A stretch of 64,000 nucleotides of DNA from Adlercreutzia sp910585575 (GTDB taxonomy: Bacteria > Actinomycetota > Coriobacteriia > Coriobacteriales > Eggerthellaceae). A program made the position numbers and the translations under genes. The stretch lies in NCBI RefSeq assembly GCF_951801035.1, contig NZ_CATOKT010000001.1; one strand, given 5' to 3'. Below, piece by piece: positions 50,034-57,941 of this stretch. Within the stretch, counting starts at the first letter, position 1, and each line of letters starts with the position of its first letter. The notes under the pieces are model-generated. The model saw only the letters and a list, made by a program, of their open reading frames with translations, did no database searches and was not told where the DNA came from.

Positions 50034-51602
50034 CTACTCAGTCACCTTAACGATGACCGATGCGGGCACATACTGCTCAGAACCAGCCGCGTCGATAGCC
50101 TTCACCTGCAAGATGTAGGTTCCGGCCTCCTCGGGCGTCCAGGTTCCCTCGAAGTAGGTCCACTGCTTCTGGTCGAAGTCTTTGGGAACGGCAACGGTCG
50201 TCCAGGTATTGCCGTAATCGGCACTGAAGGCAATCTCGGAAAGGCTGTGGCCCATGTAGTTGTCGAGGAACGCGTAGCCGTTCACCGGAACCGCGTCGCC
50301 CACCTTCACCTCGGTGCCATCCTTCACCGGCGTAAGCCAACCAGCGCAAATAGTGCCCTGGAACTGGCGCTTCATGCCCACCACGTCATAGAGGATCCAC
50401 GGATTGTTGTCCGGATCTTCATCGGTGAACTCCATGGAGACCACCCATTTGTCCCACATGAGGCCGCTCACGCCCGGCAGCACGAAGGTCACCGGATAGC
50501 CCTGGTTCACCGTCAGCTCGTGACCCCAGTACTCCAGCGCGATGATAGCGTTCTGCTCGATGAGGAAGTTCACATCGTTGCGATGACCCCACTCGTCGGC
50601 ACCATGGTTGGAAAGCGTGGTCATACCGTCTTTCAGACCGCCGCAGGCATCAATGAGATCCTTCAGCAGTACGCCCTTGACCGGAATGTTGCCGATGAGC
50701 ACGCTGTTGTTCGCATTGGTGAAGCAGTCCTGGGTCACGGTCATCTCGGTCTGGGGCAATGCCTTCAGGTCGTCCAGCGTGAACGTGCGCTCGTTGTTCA
50801 CGCCCGTCACGGAAAGCGTGTAGGTGTCAGCGGAAAGCTCCGGCACGACGTAGTTATTGGCCACGTACATATCGGCCTCATCGGTCACCGGCTGGGACAG
50901 TTCGACGTCAATCTTGGGCTCCGATTCAATAACTACCTCGTTGGCGCTGTGGGCCGAACGGCCGCGCAGGCGCAGCCAGTTGTCGAGCTTGGCATCGGCC
51001 GCATCGACATAGCCACTTGCCTGAGCCGTGTACTTGAACTCGTCGTACATGACCCACTTGCCCTCGGCATCGGTGTCGTGGCAGCTGAAGCAATTCCCAT
51101 GCTCGGCCTCAACGAACGTGGCATTGGCGTAATGGGTGTTGTGAATGCGGTCGTCCAAACGGGGAGCACCCAGAGCCGCGTTGAAGGTGTGGCACGTGGT
51201 GCAGTCAGTCCAACCGTAAGACTTTCCATAGCCCGGGGCACTGGCAAGCACGTGCTGAATAGGCGCCACATCACCGCTGATGGTGGACCACAAGTCAGAA
51301 TGACACGACGTGCATCCGCGATTCCCGTCATTCATGTTACGTCCGTTGAAGCCGTCGGTATTGGTGAAGTCGCCGGCGTTCATCTGATAGAAATCAGTAA
51401 CTGCCATGGGGTCATCGCCCGTTTGAGCCAGTTCCGTTTCAGACTGCGCCGAATCAACCGACGCCGGCTGACAACCAGCGGTAACGAATAATGCGGCCGA
51501 AAGGCACACGACGCAAACGGCCACCAATGCCTTACGCCACCGCTTCCTCCCCTTCCGCGCGGTCCCGTCCTGGTCGAGCCGGATTGCTTTCTCTGGTTCC
51601 AT
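50034..51602 (-). CDS. Tri-haem cytochrome c / sulfite-oxidase-type molybdopterin fusion lipoprotein
   Basis: 522 residues, GGAGGAG before the ATG. The lipobox ends at Cys44 (LFVTAGC). Three CxxCH haem sites (97-101, 134-138, 171-175) form an N-terminal cytochrome domain. From about 255 comes a sulfite-oxidase-type molybdopterin domain with the likely Mo ligand Cys293 (VTQDCFTNANNS) and VLLKDLIDACGG. A C-terminal Ig-like dimerisation domain follows (TWTTVAVPKD, YFEGTWTPEEAGTYILQV). It probably receives electrons through haem and reduces an external acceptor; the substrate is unknown. A membrane LuxR regulator lies just upstream on the same strand. Confidence 0.85.
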   Translation of the reverse strand: MEPEKAIRLDQDGTARKGRKRWRKALVAVCVVCLSAALFVTAGCQPASVDSAQSETELAQTGDDPMAVTDFYQMNAGDFTNTDGFNGRNMNDGNRGCTSCHSDLWSTISGDVAPIQHVLASAPGYGKSYGWTDCTTCHTFNAALGAPRLDDRIHNTHYANATFVEAEHGNCFSCHDTDAEGKWVMYDEFKYTAQASGYVDAADAKLDNWLRLRGRSAHSANEVVIESEPKIDVELSQPVTDEADMYVANNYVVPELSADTYTLSVTGVNNERTFTLDDLKALPQTEMTVTQDCFTNANNSVLIGNIPVKGVLLKDLIDACGGLKDGMTTLSNHGADEWGHRNDVNFLIEQNAIIALEYWGHELTVNQGYPVTFVLPGVSGLMWDKWVVSMEFTDEDPDNNPWILYDVVGMKRQFQGTICAGWLTPVKDGTEVKVGDAVPVNGYAFLDNYMGHSLSEIAFSADYGNTWTTVAVPKDFDQKQWTYFEGTWTPEEAGTYILQVKAIDAAGSEQYVPASVIVKVTE

Positions 51603-51854
51603 GTCGCATCTCCTCCTTCTTCTTCTTACGACTACCCTCTTGCAAGAAATAGGAGCCCCGGCCGTGGCGATGCCGACATCGGTCAACGAAGTCGGGGAGG
51701 CGACTCCCTTGCTCGCCGGCCCAAAAGACAGCCGCTTTTCTCCGTGAACGGACAGCAGCTTTCGCTCGCGTTCCAGGGCTCTTGGGGAGCATAAGCAAGA
51801 AGGCAAACAGCCGCATCTGCGTAAAGTGCACATTTTGCGGAATGGGAAGAGATA

Positions 51855-51885
51855 TTTTTCTGTATGATTTTTATACAGGCTGTTG
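51855..51885. promoter_or_regulatory. AT-rich palindrome before the tri-haem reductase gene
   Basis: CTGTAT and ATACAG flank a 7-base AT centre just after the LuxR gene's stop and about 260 bases before the reductase start. It could be an operator for the regulator or a weak terminator; no T-run is visible. Confidence 0.3.
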
Positions 51886-51886
51886 A

Positions 51887-53368
51887 TCAGGCTTTTTGAT
51901 TGTCTTGGGCCTTTTCTGACGCAGCGCTAACCAGGGCGCGAGCCTCATCGTACGAGTGGACGCCCAACTTCGCGTAGCCGCGATTAAGGTGATTGCGCAC
52001 CGTTCCTAGAGAAATGCCAAGCTTCTCCTCGATCTGCTTGGCGCGATATCCCTCCATGAGCAGCTGGAAAACTTCCACTTCGCGCGGAGTGAGTCCCGCC
52101 TCCTGTGCCACAAGGACCGCCTGCGAGGCAAACTGCTCCAAATCAGAAGGACGAGACGGCAACGGCATCGCCATCTGACGCGCCACCAAGCCCCAGCGCG
52201 TCCCCATGCTCTTGCGAGAGAAGAAGAGGGCATTGGCTGTTAAGAGCACGATCAGCAAGACGAGAATGGGCGCCGACGCTCCACCCACCGCAACAGCCGG
52301 ACCCAGAAGGCACCCCGCGGCAGCCCCCGCCAGCGCTCCAACATAATTCGCAAGAGCCCCCTGGGCAAACACCAAGAGGGGAGATTCTGCGGCTAAGTAA
52401 GCAATATCAAGATAGAGCACTTTGCAATACAAATGAAACAGCGCACACCCCGCCGCCATGCAGGTCACCGCCGCCTCCAACGTAAAGGCATCCAGCGCCT
52501 GCAGCATGTAAAGTCCCGAGCCCAGGGCCAGAACCATGAGGGCCAGCACAACGAACCCAAGCTTATCGGCCTTACGCAAGCGGTGACCAACGAGCAAGAA
52601 GGCAAGAGCCGCAACCATGATGCCTCCCGCCAGCGATGCAAGGAGCCCGAAGGATACCGGCATCGCGACGGCTGAAGCGAAGAGAGCTACCCCGCAGCCG
52701 GCCACGCCCCATACCACTGCCCCGGCAACCAACGCTGCATGGGGAACCAAGCTGGAACGACGGTTGCCATGATCCTCACCCCGAGGGATCAAGCTCGCAT
52801 CGGAGCCCAAAGTCGAATCACTGGCAAAAACAAAGCAAGCGAACGAAGCGAGCATGATGGCAATAAGCAGACCCATTGACCAACCCGTAGGCTCGAGGGA
52901 CGACACGCCTAAGGCCAAGAGAGCCCCGCAGGCCGTCGTACCACCCATTGAACGATAGATGGTTGCACTGCTGCGCACGCAAACAACGCACATCCACAAA
53001 ATGGTGATGATCAGCGTGAGGCATCCCAGAGCCACGAGCAGCAGCGAATGCGCCCACCACACCAAAGGTGACGCCGCATAAAACAGGACCGCCGTCATGG
53101 CACATATCAAAGCAAGGAAAACGACTGACCGCGATAGCGAGACCCTTCCCGAGAAAAGCCGCGATCCCCCTAGGAGCGCCAGGGCACCTACCACGTAGCC
53201 AACCACCAGAGCAGCCTGATCCCAAGGCGCTTGAGGGTGCGGCAGCGCTACCGAGGAATTCGGACACAGGGCAACTAAATATACATTCCACGCAATCCAG
53301 CACGTTGTGCCCACATACATGACAATCCGATTGAAACGCTGCGTGCTTTTTTGGCTCTCCTGCCCCAT
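51887..53368 (-). CDS. Membrane-bound LuxR-family transcriptional regulator
   Basis: 493 residues from the ATG at 53368 (AAAGGGAG upstream). About 12 hydrophobic segments occupy residues 15-410. The LuxR helix-turn-helix is C-terminal (LTPREVEVFQLLMEGYRAKQ, EEKLGISLGTVRNHLNRGYA). It is the same class as the regulator at 6028-7686. It starts 14 bases after the truncated sulfite-oxidase-like gene and ends 285 bases before the tri-haem enzyme, so it likely governs that enzyme. Confidence 0.86.
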   Translation of the reverse strand: MGQESQKSTQRFNRIVMYVGTTCWIAWNVYLVALCPNSSVALPHPQAPWDQAALVVGYVVGALALLGGSRLFSGRVSLSRSVVFLALICAMTAVLFYAASPLVWWAHSLLLVALGCLTLIITILWMCVVCVRSSATIYRSMGGTTACGALLALGVSSLEPTGWSMGLLIAIMLASFACFVFASDSTLGSDASLIPRGEDHGNRRSSLVPHAALVAGAVVWGVAGCGVALFASAVAMPVSFGLLASLAGGIMVAALAFLLVGHRLRKADKLGFVVLALMVLALGSGLYMLQALDAFTLEAAVTCMAAGCALFHLYCKVLYLDIAYLAAESPLLVFAQGALANYVGALAGAAAGCLLGPAVAVGGASAPILVLLIVLLTANALFFSRKSMGTRWGLVARQMAMPLPSRPSDLEQFASQAVLVAQEAGLTPREVEVFQLLMEGYRAKQIEEKLGISLGTVRNHLNRGYAKLGVHSYDEARALVSAASEKAQDNQKA

Positions 53369-53382
53369 GCTGCTCCCTTTAC

Positions 53383-53985
53383 CTACGCCAGCGCTTGGAA
53401 GTTGTGCACGGCGGCGATAGGGCTGACTTTGCCGTCCTCGTTCACCGCGCGAACCATCATCTGGAACATGCCCTCTTCCACGGGCGTCCATTCGAAGGTC
53501 CACCACACCCAGCGCACGGCATCGGTGCCGGCCGTGTCGTGACGAGTCCAGCTGGTGCCCCCGTCGAGAGAAAACTCCACGCCGACGATGCGCTTATCGT
53601 AGTCGTCGGCCCAGCCTTCGAAGAGCATGGGCTCCCCCACCCGTCCCACGTACTCCGCCTTGCAGGACACATTCGGACGGTTGGTATAGTCGTGACCATC
53701 ATCGGTGAAATCCGGCAGCGAGGGCACCTCGTCCTCGCGGGTGAAGTCGATCTGCGCAATGTCGCGAATAAAGTACTTCGCCGGAAAGCCCGGAATCCAC
53801 AGCTGATTGGAACAGCCCATCACGTCGGCGATATTCTCGCCATTGATCTTATCGGCAATTATGGCCCCACGCTCGATGAGGAAATCAAGCGGAAACGTCA
53901 CCACGGTGCCGTCGGTGGCCGTGAACGTAACGGTATTGCACCCCTCGGGCATCTTCGCCGATTCCTGGGTTGCCTCTTGGCCCAT
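53383..53985 (-). CDS. Truncated sulfite-oxidase-like molybdoprotein (C-terminal half)
   Basis: 200 residues, GAGGGGA before the ATG at 53985. It begins inside the molybdopterin domain (VTFPLDFLIERGAIIADKIN, QLWIPGFPAKYFIRDIAQID) and continues into the Ig-like dimerisation domain (VGVEFSLDGGTSWTRHDTAG, WVWWTFEWTPVEEGMF). The N-terminal part that carries the Mo-ligand Cys, and any signal peptide, are missing. It could be a stand-alone subunit or a decayed gene that kept its frame. The neighbouring pseudogenes favour decay, but the intact frame and ribosome site leave the question open. Confidence 0.7.
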   Translation of the reverse strand: MGQEATQESAKMPEGCNTVTFTATDGTVVTFPLDFLIERGAIIADKINGENIADVMGCSNQLWIPGFPAKYFIRDIAQIDFTREDEVPSLPDFTDDGHDYTNRPNVSCKAEYVGRVGEPMLFEGWADDYDKRIVGVEFSLDGGTSWTRHDTAGTDAVRWVWWTFEWTPVEEGMFQMMVRAVNEDGKVSPIAAVHNFQALA

Positions 53986-54063
53986 GGGAATCCCCTCCTC
54001 GCACTCTCCTATCGTTACCATACCGAACCCCGTCGACCTCCGCAATCCCCTTGCGCGAAAACA

Positions 54064-54104
54064 GCGAAGGGGCTTCGCTGAGGGGAAGTCTGCGAAGCCC
54101 CTTC
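54064..54104 (-). terminator. 14-bp perfect terminator hairpin
   Basis: CGAAGGGGCTTCGC/GCGAAGCCCCTTCG with a 13-base loop and CTGTTTTC after it on the minus strand. It ends the flavin reductase (pseudo)gene. Confidence 0.8.
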
Positions 54105-54129
54105 GTAAGAGAAAGAAGCCGGAGCGTCC

Positions 54130-54439
54130 TTACAGCAGCGCCTTGCCTGCTTCCCAGGCACCGCCAACCTCTTCGCCCACCACGCGATAGATGCGGCGAG
54201 TAGAGTCGTAAACCAGGGGCTGCATGGGCACGATCGGCGGGAGCCACTGTAAAGGTCCCCTTCGCCAGGATGTTCTCCGTCGTCTTATGACCACCGATAT
54301 TGATGGCAATCTCATGGCGAGTGCATTCACCGCCCCAGGCCACATTCATGGCGTTGGGCACGCCCTGCTCGTCGTACGTTGCCACAATGAACACCGACTG
54401 GGGGAACAGCTCGCCCGCGTTTTCGAGATCTTTCTTCAT
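54130..54439 (-). pseudogene. Flavin reductase pseudogene with internal deletion and frameshift
   Basis: It starts normally (AACGGAAAGGG then ATG at 54439): DLENAGELFPQSVFIVATYD, PNAMNVAWGGECTRHEIAIN, GGHKTTENILAKGTFTVAPA, as in FMN-binding flavin reductases. Right after TVAPADRAH the frame breaks and the true family C-terminus resumes in another frame (VPMQPLVYDSTRRIYRVVGE, then EVGGAWEAGKALL). About 90 central residues are missing. The normal terminator remains downstream. The deletion seam lies near 54218-54236. Confidence 0.85.
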
Positions 54440-54494
54440 GGGAAGCCCTTTCCGTTTCTCGACCCTTGCTTGCTCGTTCCTTATAGTAGACGCA

Positions 54495-54827
54495 TCATAT
54501 TTCTTCAAGCTGAGAAAAGTCTTCGACAATCAGCCGACAGCCAGCTATGTCGTACATTGTGTGTAGCTCGGAGGGCGTACGAGGGCGCCTAAGTTTGTCG
54601 ATGATGGTATCCAACTTTTTGATGCGGCCCGCAACCCGCACCGTTTCATTGACACTGTCAAGCCCTTCGATGTCTTCCAGAGCCCGCTGCAGCACCTCGC
54701 CATGAATCTCTCTCCAGTAGTTGACAACTTCTTTTGCCTGCTCCTGTTCGCCTAAAGAAGAAGCCGGGGAGACCATAGCCGCCCCGGCTTTTGAAACCAC
54801 TCCTTTTGAGTAGCGAGATCGACTCAT
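54495..54827 (-). pseudogene. Truncated RelA/SpoT-type small alarmone synthetase (toxSAS-like toxin remnant)
   Basis: 110 residues from the ATG at 54827, which overlaps the antitoxin stop (ATGA). After a Ser-rich leader come EVVNYWREIHGEVLQRALED, the substrate motif GRIKKLDTIIDKLRR and MYDIAGCRLIVEDFSQLEEI, the first third of a RelA/SpoT synthetase domain. It then stops. The catalytic acidic and Tyr motifs further on are absent, so it cannot be active. It pairs with a Panacea-type antitoxin, an arrangement known for toxSAS toxins (established knowledge). Confidence 0.72.
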
Positions 54828-55279
54828 GCGAACACCGGATTTCCCGCAGGACAAGAGCGGTAGTAAACCCTCAGGACCTCACACGAAATTTTTGTCTGGG
54901 ATCGGGCGCGCGGTGGCAGGGAGCCACGAGCCACGCGCCAAGGGTCTTCGCTATGCGTAAGATCGCTCAACTGCGCACCGGACCAGTCGCCCAAGCGTTC
55001 GATGACGTGATCCACCGACGCACGTTCCTCGGAATTGAGAGCGTCGACCGAACCCGTCAAGAATCCGCGGGAAATAACGAACTCTCCCTTGTGAAATTTG
55101 AAGAGCTCCGGTATCACAGGGCCATTAGCCCACGCTTCGATGTCCTCTGGAAAGAGCGGGGAGCCTTCTCGAACCAAGTGGAAGGCCTGGCTGTAATACA
55201 CCAGCTTTTGGAGTTTCATGGTCGAAATGCTCTCCGTTTGGTTCAGTACGTATGTCGCCACATCGAGCACTCGTGCCAT
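54824..55279 (-). CDS. Panacea/SocA-like (DUF4065) antitoxin
   Basis: 151 residues, GAAAGGAGGAGG before the ATG. VLDVATYVLNQTESISTMKL, QKLVYYSQAFHLVREGSPLF and ANGPVIPELFKFHKGEF are the Panacea domain hallmarks (compare KLQKLLYY and AWxxGPV). This domain neutralises many unrelated toxins, including toxSAS alarmone synthetases. The C-terminal tail (PPRARSQTKISCEVLRVYYR) may be divergent. The gene looks intact although its partner toxin is truncated. Confidence 0.82.
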   Translation of the reverse strand: MARVLDVATYVLNQTESISTMKLQKLVYYSQAFHLVREGSPLFPEDIEAWANGPVIPELFKFHKGEFVISRGFLTGSVDALNSEERASVDHVIERLGDWSGAQLSDLTHSEDPWRVARGSLPPRARSQTKISCEVLRVYYRSCPAGNPVFA

Positions 55280-55350
55280 AACCCTCCTCCTTTCGCTGTG
55301 TTAGCTTATTCTAGCCGACAACGCGAAGCTGCATCGGAACAAGAAGAAAA

Positions 55351-55626
55351 CTAAATCTTGTACATCATCTGGAAGACGTCTTCGCGCTGGATGATGACCT
55401 GCATGCCCAGCTCTTCGCCCGCCGCCGTCAGACGCTCCTGCACCGTGTTGAAGTCGGCCACAGCCGGATCGAGCGTGACCATCATGGTCATGGAGAACAT
55501 GCGGCCCTCGCCCAGAATGGTCTGGGAGATGTCGTCGATGTTGGCGCCACAGTCGGCCAGCACCGTGGCAATGGCGGCCACCACGCCGGAACGGTCTTTG
55601 CCCAGAACAGAGATAACGCACTTCAT
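55351..55626 (-). CDS. ACT-domain protein (UPF0237 family)
   Basis: 91 residues, AAGGAT before the ATG. KCVISVLGKDRSGVVAAIAT, VLADCGANIDDISQTILGEG and an FSMTMMVTLD strand give a single ACT domain of the GcvR-like type. It likely binds an amino acid and regulates a partner. In many Gram-positives the gene precedes a DUF711 gene; here it follows folE by 84 bases instead. Confidence 0.88.
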   Translation of the reverse strand: MKCVISVLGKDRSGVVAAIATVLADCGANIDDISQTILGEGRMFSMTMMVTLDPAVADFNTVQERLTAAGEELGMQVIIQREDVFQMMYKI

Positions 55627-55710
55627 AGGAGATCCTTCTTTCTTAGGAGGTTGCGGCGCGGCCGGAAGCCAGCGCCTCGGACGGCAGGTCAGGCGCAGTG
55701 CACCAACGAG

Positions 55711-56304
55711 CTACCCGCGGAAAATAAGGGCCAGCGCTTCGGCGCGGGCGTCGGGGTCGGTCTCAAAGCAGCCGCGCACGGCGCGCGTCGTGGTTTTCGA
55801 GCCTGGCTTCTTCACACCGCGCATGGACATGCACATATGCTCGGCCTCCAGCACCACGATGACGCCGGCGGGATGCAGCGCTTCGGCCAGGGTGTCGGCA
55901 ATTTGCCCGGTCAGACGCTCTTGCACCTGGGGGCGCTTCGCAAACCCGTCCACCAGACGCGCCAGCTTCGAAATGCCGCAGATGCGACCGTCCTCGCCGG
56001 GAATATAGGCCACGTGGGCCTTGCCGAAGAACGGCGCCAGATGATGCTCGCACATGCTGTAGAAGGGAATGTCGCCCACCAGGACAATCTCGCTGTGGCC
56101 CTCGTCGAAGGTGACGTCGAAATGCCGCGAGGGATCCTCTTCCAAACCGCCCAGCACTTCCTCGTACATGCGGGCCACGCGCGCCGGCGTTTCCAGCAGG
56201 CCCTCACGGGTAGGATCTTCGCCCACCCCTTCCAGAATCAGGCGCACGCCCTCTTCGATTTTCGCTTTATCCACCGGTATCGGCTCCTGTATGTTTCTGC
56301 TCAT
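55711..56304 (-). CDS. folE: GTP cyclohydrolase I
   Basis: 197 residues. It opens GTP to dihydroneopterin triphosphate, the first step of folate/pterin synthesis. DPTREGLLETPARVARMYEE, zinc ligands in YSMCEHHLAPFFGKAHVAYI, GISKLARLVDGFAKRPQVQE, and VVLEAEHMCMSMRGVKKPGS with the third zinc Cys are intact. It is divergent from mscL across 97 bases. Confidence 0.96.
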   Translation of the reverse strand: MSRNIQEPIPVDKAKIEEGVRLILEGVGEDPTREGLLETPARVARMYEEVLGGLEEDPSRHFDVTFDEGHSEIVLVGDIPFYSMCEHHLAPFFGKAHVAYIPGEDGRICGISKLARLVDGFAKRPQVQERLTGQIADTLAEALHPAGVIVVLEAEHMCMSMRGVKKPGSKTTTRAVRGCFETDPDARAEALALIFRG

Positions 56305-56401
56305 AATACGGTTCCCGTCATGTTATCACGACGTAATGGAACTCACGCTGAGCAGGTGGATAATGGAACGATCAAAGGTATACCTCGAGAAGGGATCGAC
56401 C

Positions 56402-56875
56402 ATGAAGAATCTCTTGGCCGAATTCAAGGAATTCATCAATCGCGGCAACGTTATCGACATGGCCGTCGGCATTATCATCGGCGCTGCCTTCACGGCCATC
56501 GTCACGTCGCTGACCGACGACATTATCAACCCGCTGATCAAGCTCATCACCGGCGGCAACGGCACCGAGGTAGCAGGCCTCACCATCCCCGTGCCCGGCA
56601 CCGAGAGTGGCATCGACTTCGGAGCGTTCATCAGCGCCATCATCAACTTCCTCATCGTGGCCTGGGTGGTGTTCATGATGGTGAAGGCCTTCAACAAGAT
56701 GAAGGACGGCGGCAAGAAGCACTTCAAGCGTGGCAAGAACGGCGAAGAGCTCATCGAGCAGGCTCCCACCTGCCCCTTCTGCCTGGAAGAGATCAACGTG
56801 GGCGCCACCCGCTGCCCCCACTGCACCGCCGAGCTGCCCGCCCCCGCCGAGGTAACCTACAAGCCCGCGGAATAG
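56402..56875 (+). CDS. mscL: Large-conductance mechanosensitive channel with C-terminal zinc ribbon
   Basis: 157 residues, GAAGGGA before the ATG. The pore helix is EFKEFINRGNVIDMAVGIII and the second helix FGAFISAIINFLIVAWVVFM, as in MscL. After the usual helix (MVKAFNKMKDGGKK), residues 124-141 form a C-x2-C...C-x2-C knuckle (PTCPFCLEEINVGATRCPHC) that most MscL proteins lack. The channel releases solutes on osmotic downshock. Confidence 0.93.
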   Translation: MKNLLAEFKEFINRGNVIDMAVGIIIGAAFTAIVTSLTDDIINPLIKLITGGNGTEVAGLTIPVPGTESGIDFGAFISAIINFLIVAWVVFMMVKAFNKMKDGGKKHFKRGKNGEELIEQAPTCPFCLEEINVGATRCPHCTAELPAPAEVTYKPAE

Positions 56876-56913
56876 CGCCAACGCGAGACGCGTTAATCCA
56901 AGCCAACGATTTT

Positions 56914-57055
56914 TGTCCCGGAATGCACGGTTTAGCATGAGAAACCGTGCATTCCGGGACATTCCCTTTTTGAAGGTAAACGTTTTCCCAGGTGAGGAAG
57001 CCCCCAATGGCAGCCTTGTGGCCTGTCGCCCTGCTAAACCGTACTTTTCAGAACA
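56914..57055 (-). repeat. ~140-bp inverted-repeat element, copy 2, with a perfect 20-bp hairpin
   Basis: TGTCCCGGAATGCACGGTTT (56914-56933) and its exact complement (56942-56961) flank AGCATGAG. The other end is CTGCTAAACCGTAC followed by TTTTCAGAACA (57031-57055). Its reverse complement aligns with 44233-44371, sharing TTTAGCAGG near one end and TTTCTCATGCTAAACCG near the other. The hairpin end may also terminate mscL. Confidence 0.75.
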
Positions 57056-57148
57056 AAAATGGGAAGTTGAACCGCAAGGCCGCCGCTACCACCCTGAATG
57101 GGATACACTGCTTCGTGTTGTCCCTGTCTTTTCCCGCGAAGGAGTCCC

Positions 57149-57940
57149 ATGCGATTTGTGTCGTGGAACGTGAACGGCATCCGCGCCGTTTTGAAGAAGA
57201 ACTTCCTTGAGGTGTTCGATGCCTTCGGCGCCGACGTGTTCGCCATCCAGGAAACCAAATGCCAAGAGGGCCAGGTAGAGCTCGACCTGCCCGGCTACCA
57301 CCAGTACTGGAGCTACGCTCAGAAGAAGGGCTACTCCGGTACGGCCGTCTTTTGCCGCGAAGAGCCTCTGCGCGTGCTGCACGGCTTGGGCAACGAGTAC
57401 CTGGACGCCGAAGGGCGCATTGTGGCCTGCGAGTTCGAGCAGTTCTGGTTCGTAAACGTGTACACGCCGAATTCCCAGATGGAGCTGGCCCGCATCGACC
57501 ATCGCATGGAGTGGGACGACGCCTTCCGCGACTTCTGCAAGGGACTTGAGGCGGGCGTGCTGCCCTCGGGCGAGACCTGCGACCCCAAGCCCGTGGTCAT
57601 GTGCGGCGACTTCAACGTGGCCCACGAGGACATCGACCTGAAGAATCCGGGCCCCAACCGCGGCGCCTCGGGCTTTTCCGACGAAGAGCGCGGCAAGCTG
57701 AACGAGCTGCTGGACGCCGGCTTTACCGACACCTTCCGCCTGCTGCATCCTACGGAGGAAGGCCGCTATACCTGGTGGAGCTATCGCTACCGCGCCCGCG
57801 CCACCAATGCGGGATGGCGCATCGACTACTTCCTGGTCAGCGACGCGCTGGCCGATGCCGTGCGGGCCGCCAGCATCTACGATGACGTCGAGGGCTCCGA
57901 CCACTGCCCCGTGGGCATCGACCTGGACCTGGACGCCTAG
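57149..57940 (+). CDS. xth: Exodeoxyribonuclease III
   Basis: 263 residues, GAAGGAG before the ATG. AP endonuclease/3'-exonuclease of base-excision repair. MRFVSWNVNGIRAVLKKNFL, the metal ligand region FAIQETKCQEG, VVMCGDFNVAHEDIDLKNP, YTWWSYRYRARATNAGWRID-YF and GSDHCPVGI are all present. rlmH starts one base after its stop. Confidence 0.95.
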   Translation: MRFVSWNVNGIRAVLKKNFLEVFDAFGADVFAIQETKCQEGQVELDLPGYHQYWSYAQKKGYSGTAVFCREEPLRVLHGLGNEYLDAEGRIVACEFEQFWFVNVYTPNSQMELARIDHRMEWDDAFRDFCKGLEAGVLPSGETCDPKPVVMCGDFNVAHEDIDLKNPGPNRGASGFSDEERGKLNELLDAGFTDTFRLLHPTEEGRYTWWSYRYRARATNAGWRIDYFLVSDALADAVRAASIYDDVEGSDHCPVGIDLDLDA

Positions 57941-57941
57941 C

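Noticed and set aside
53885..54529. A 214-codon minus-strand frame read as one intact gene
   Set aside because: Only its first third is flavin reductase. After the deletion seam it is out-of-frame sequence crossing the terminator hairpin and the next gene.
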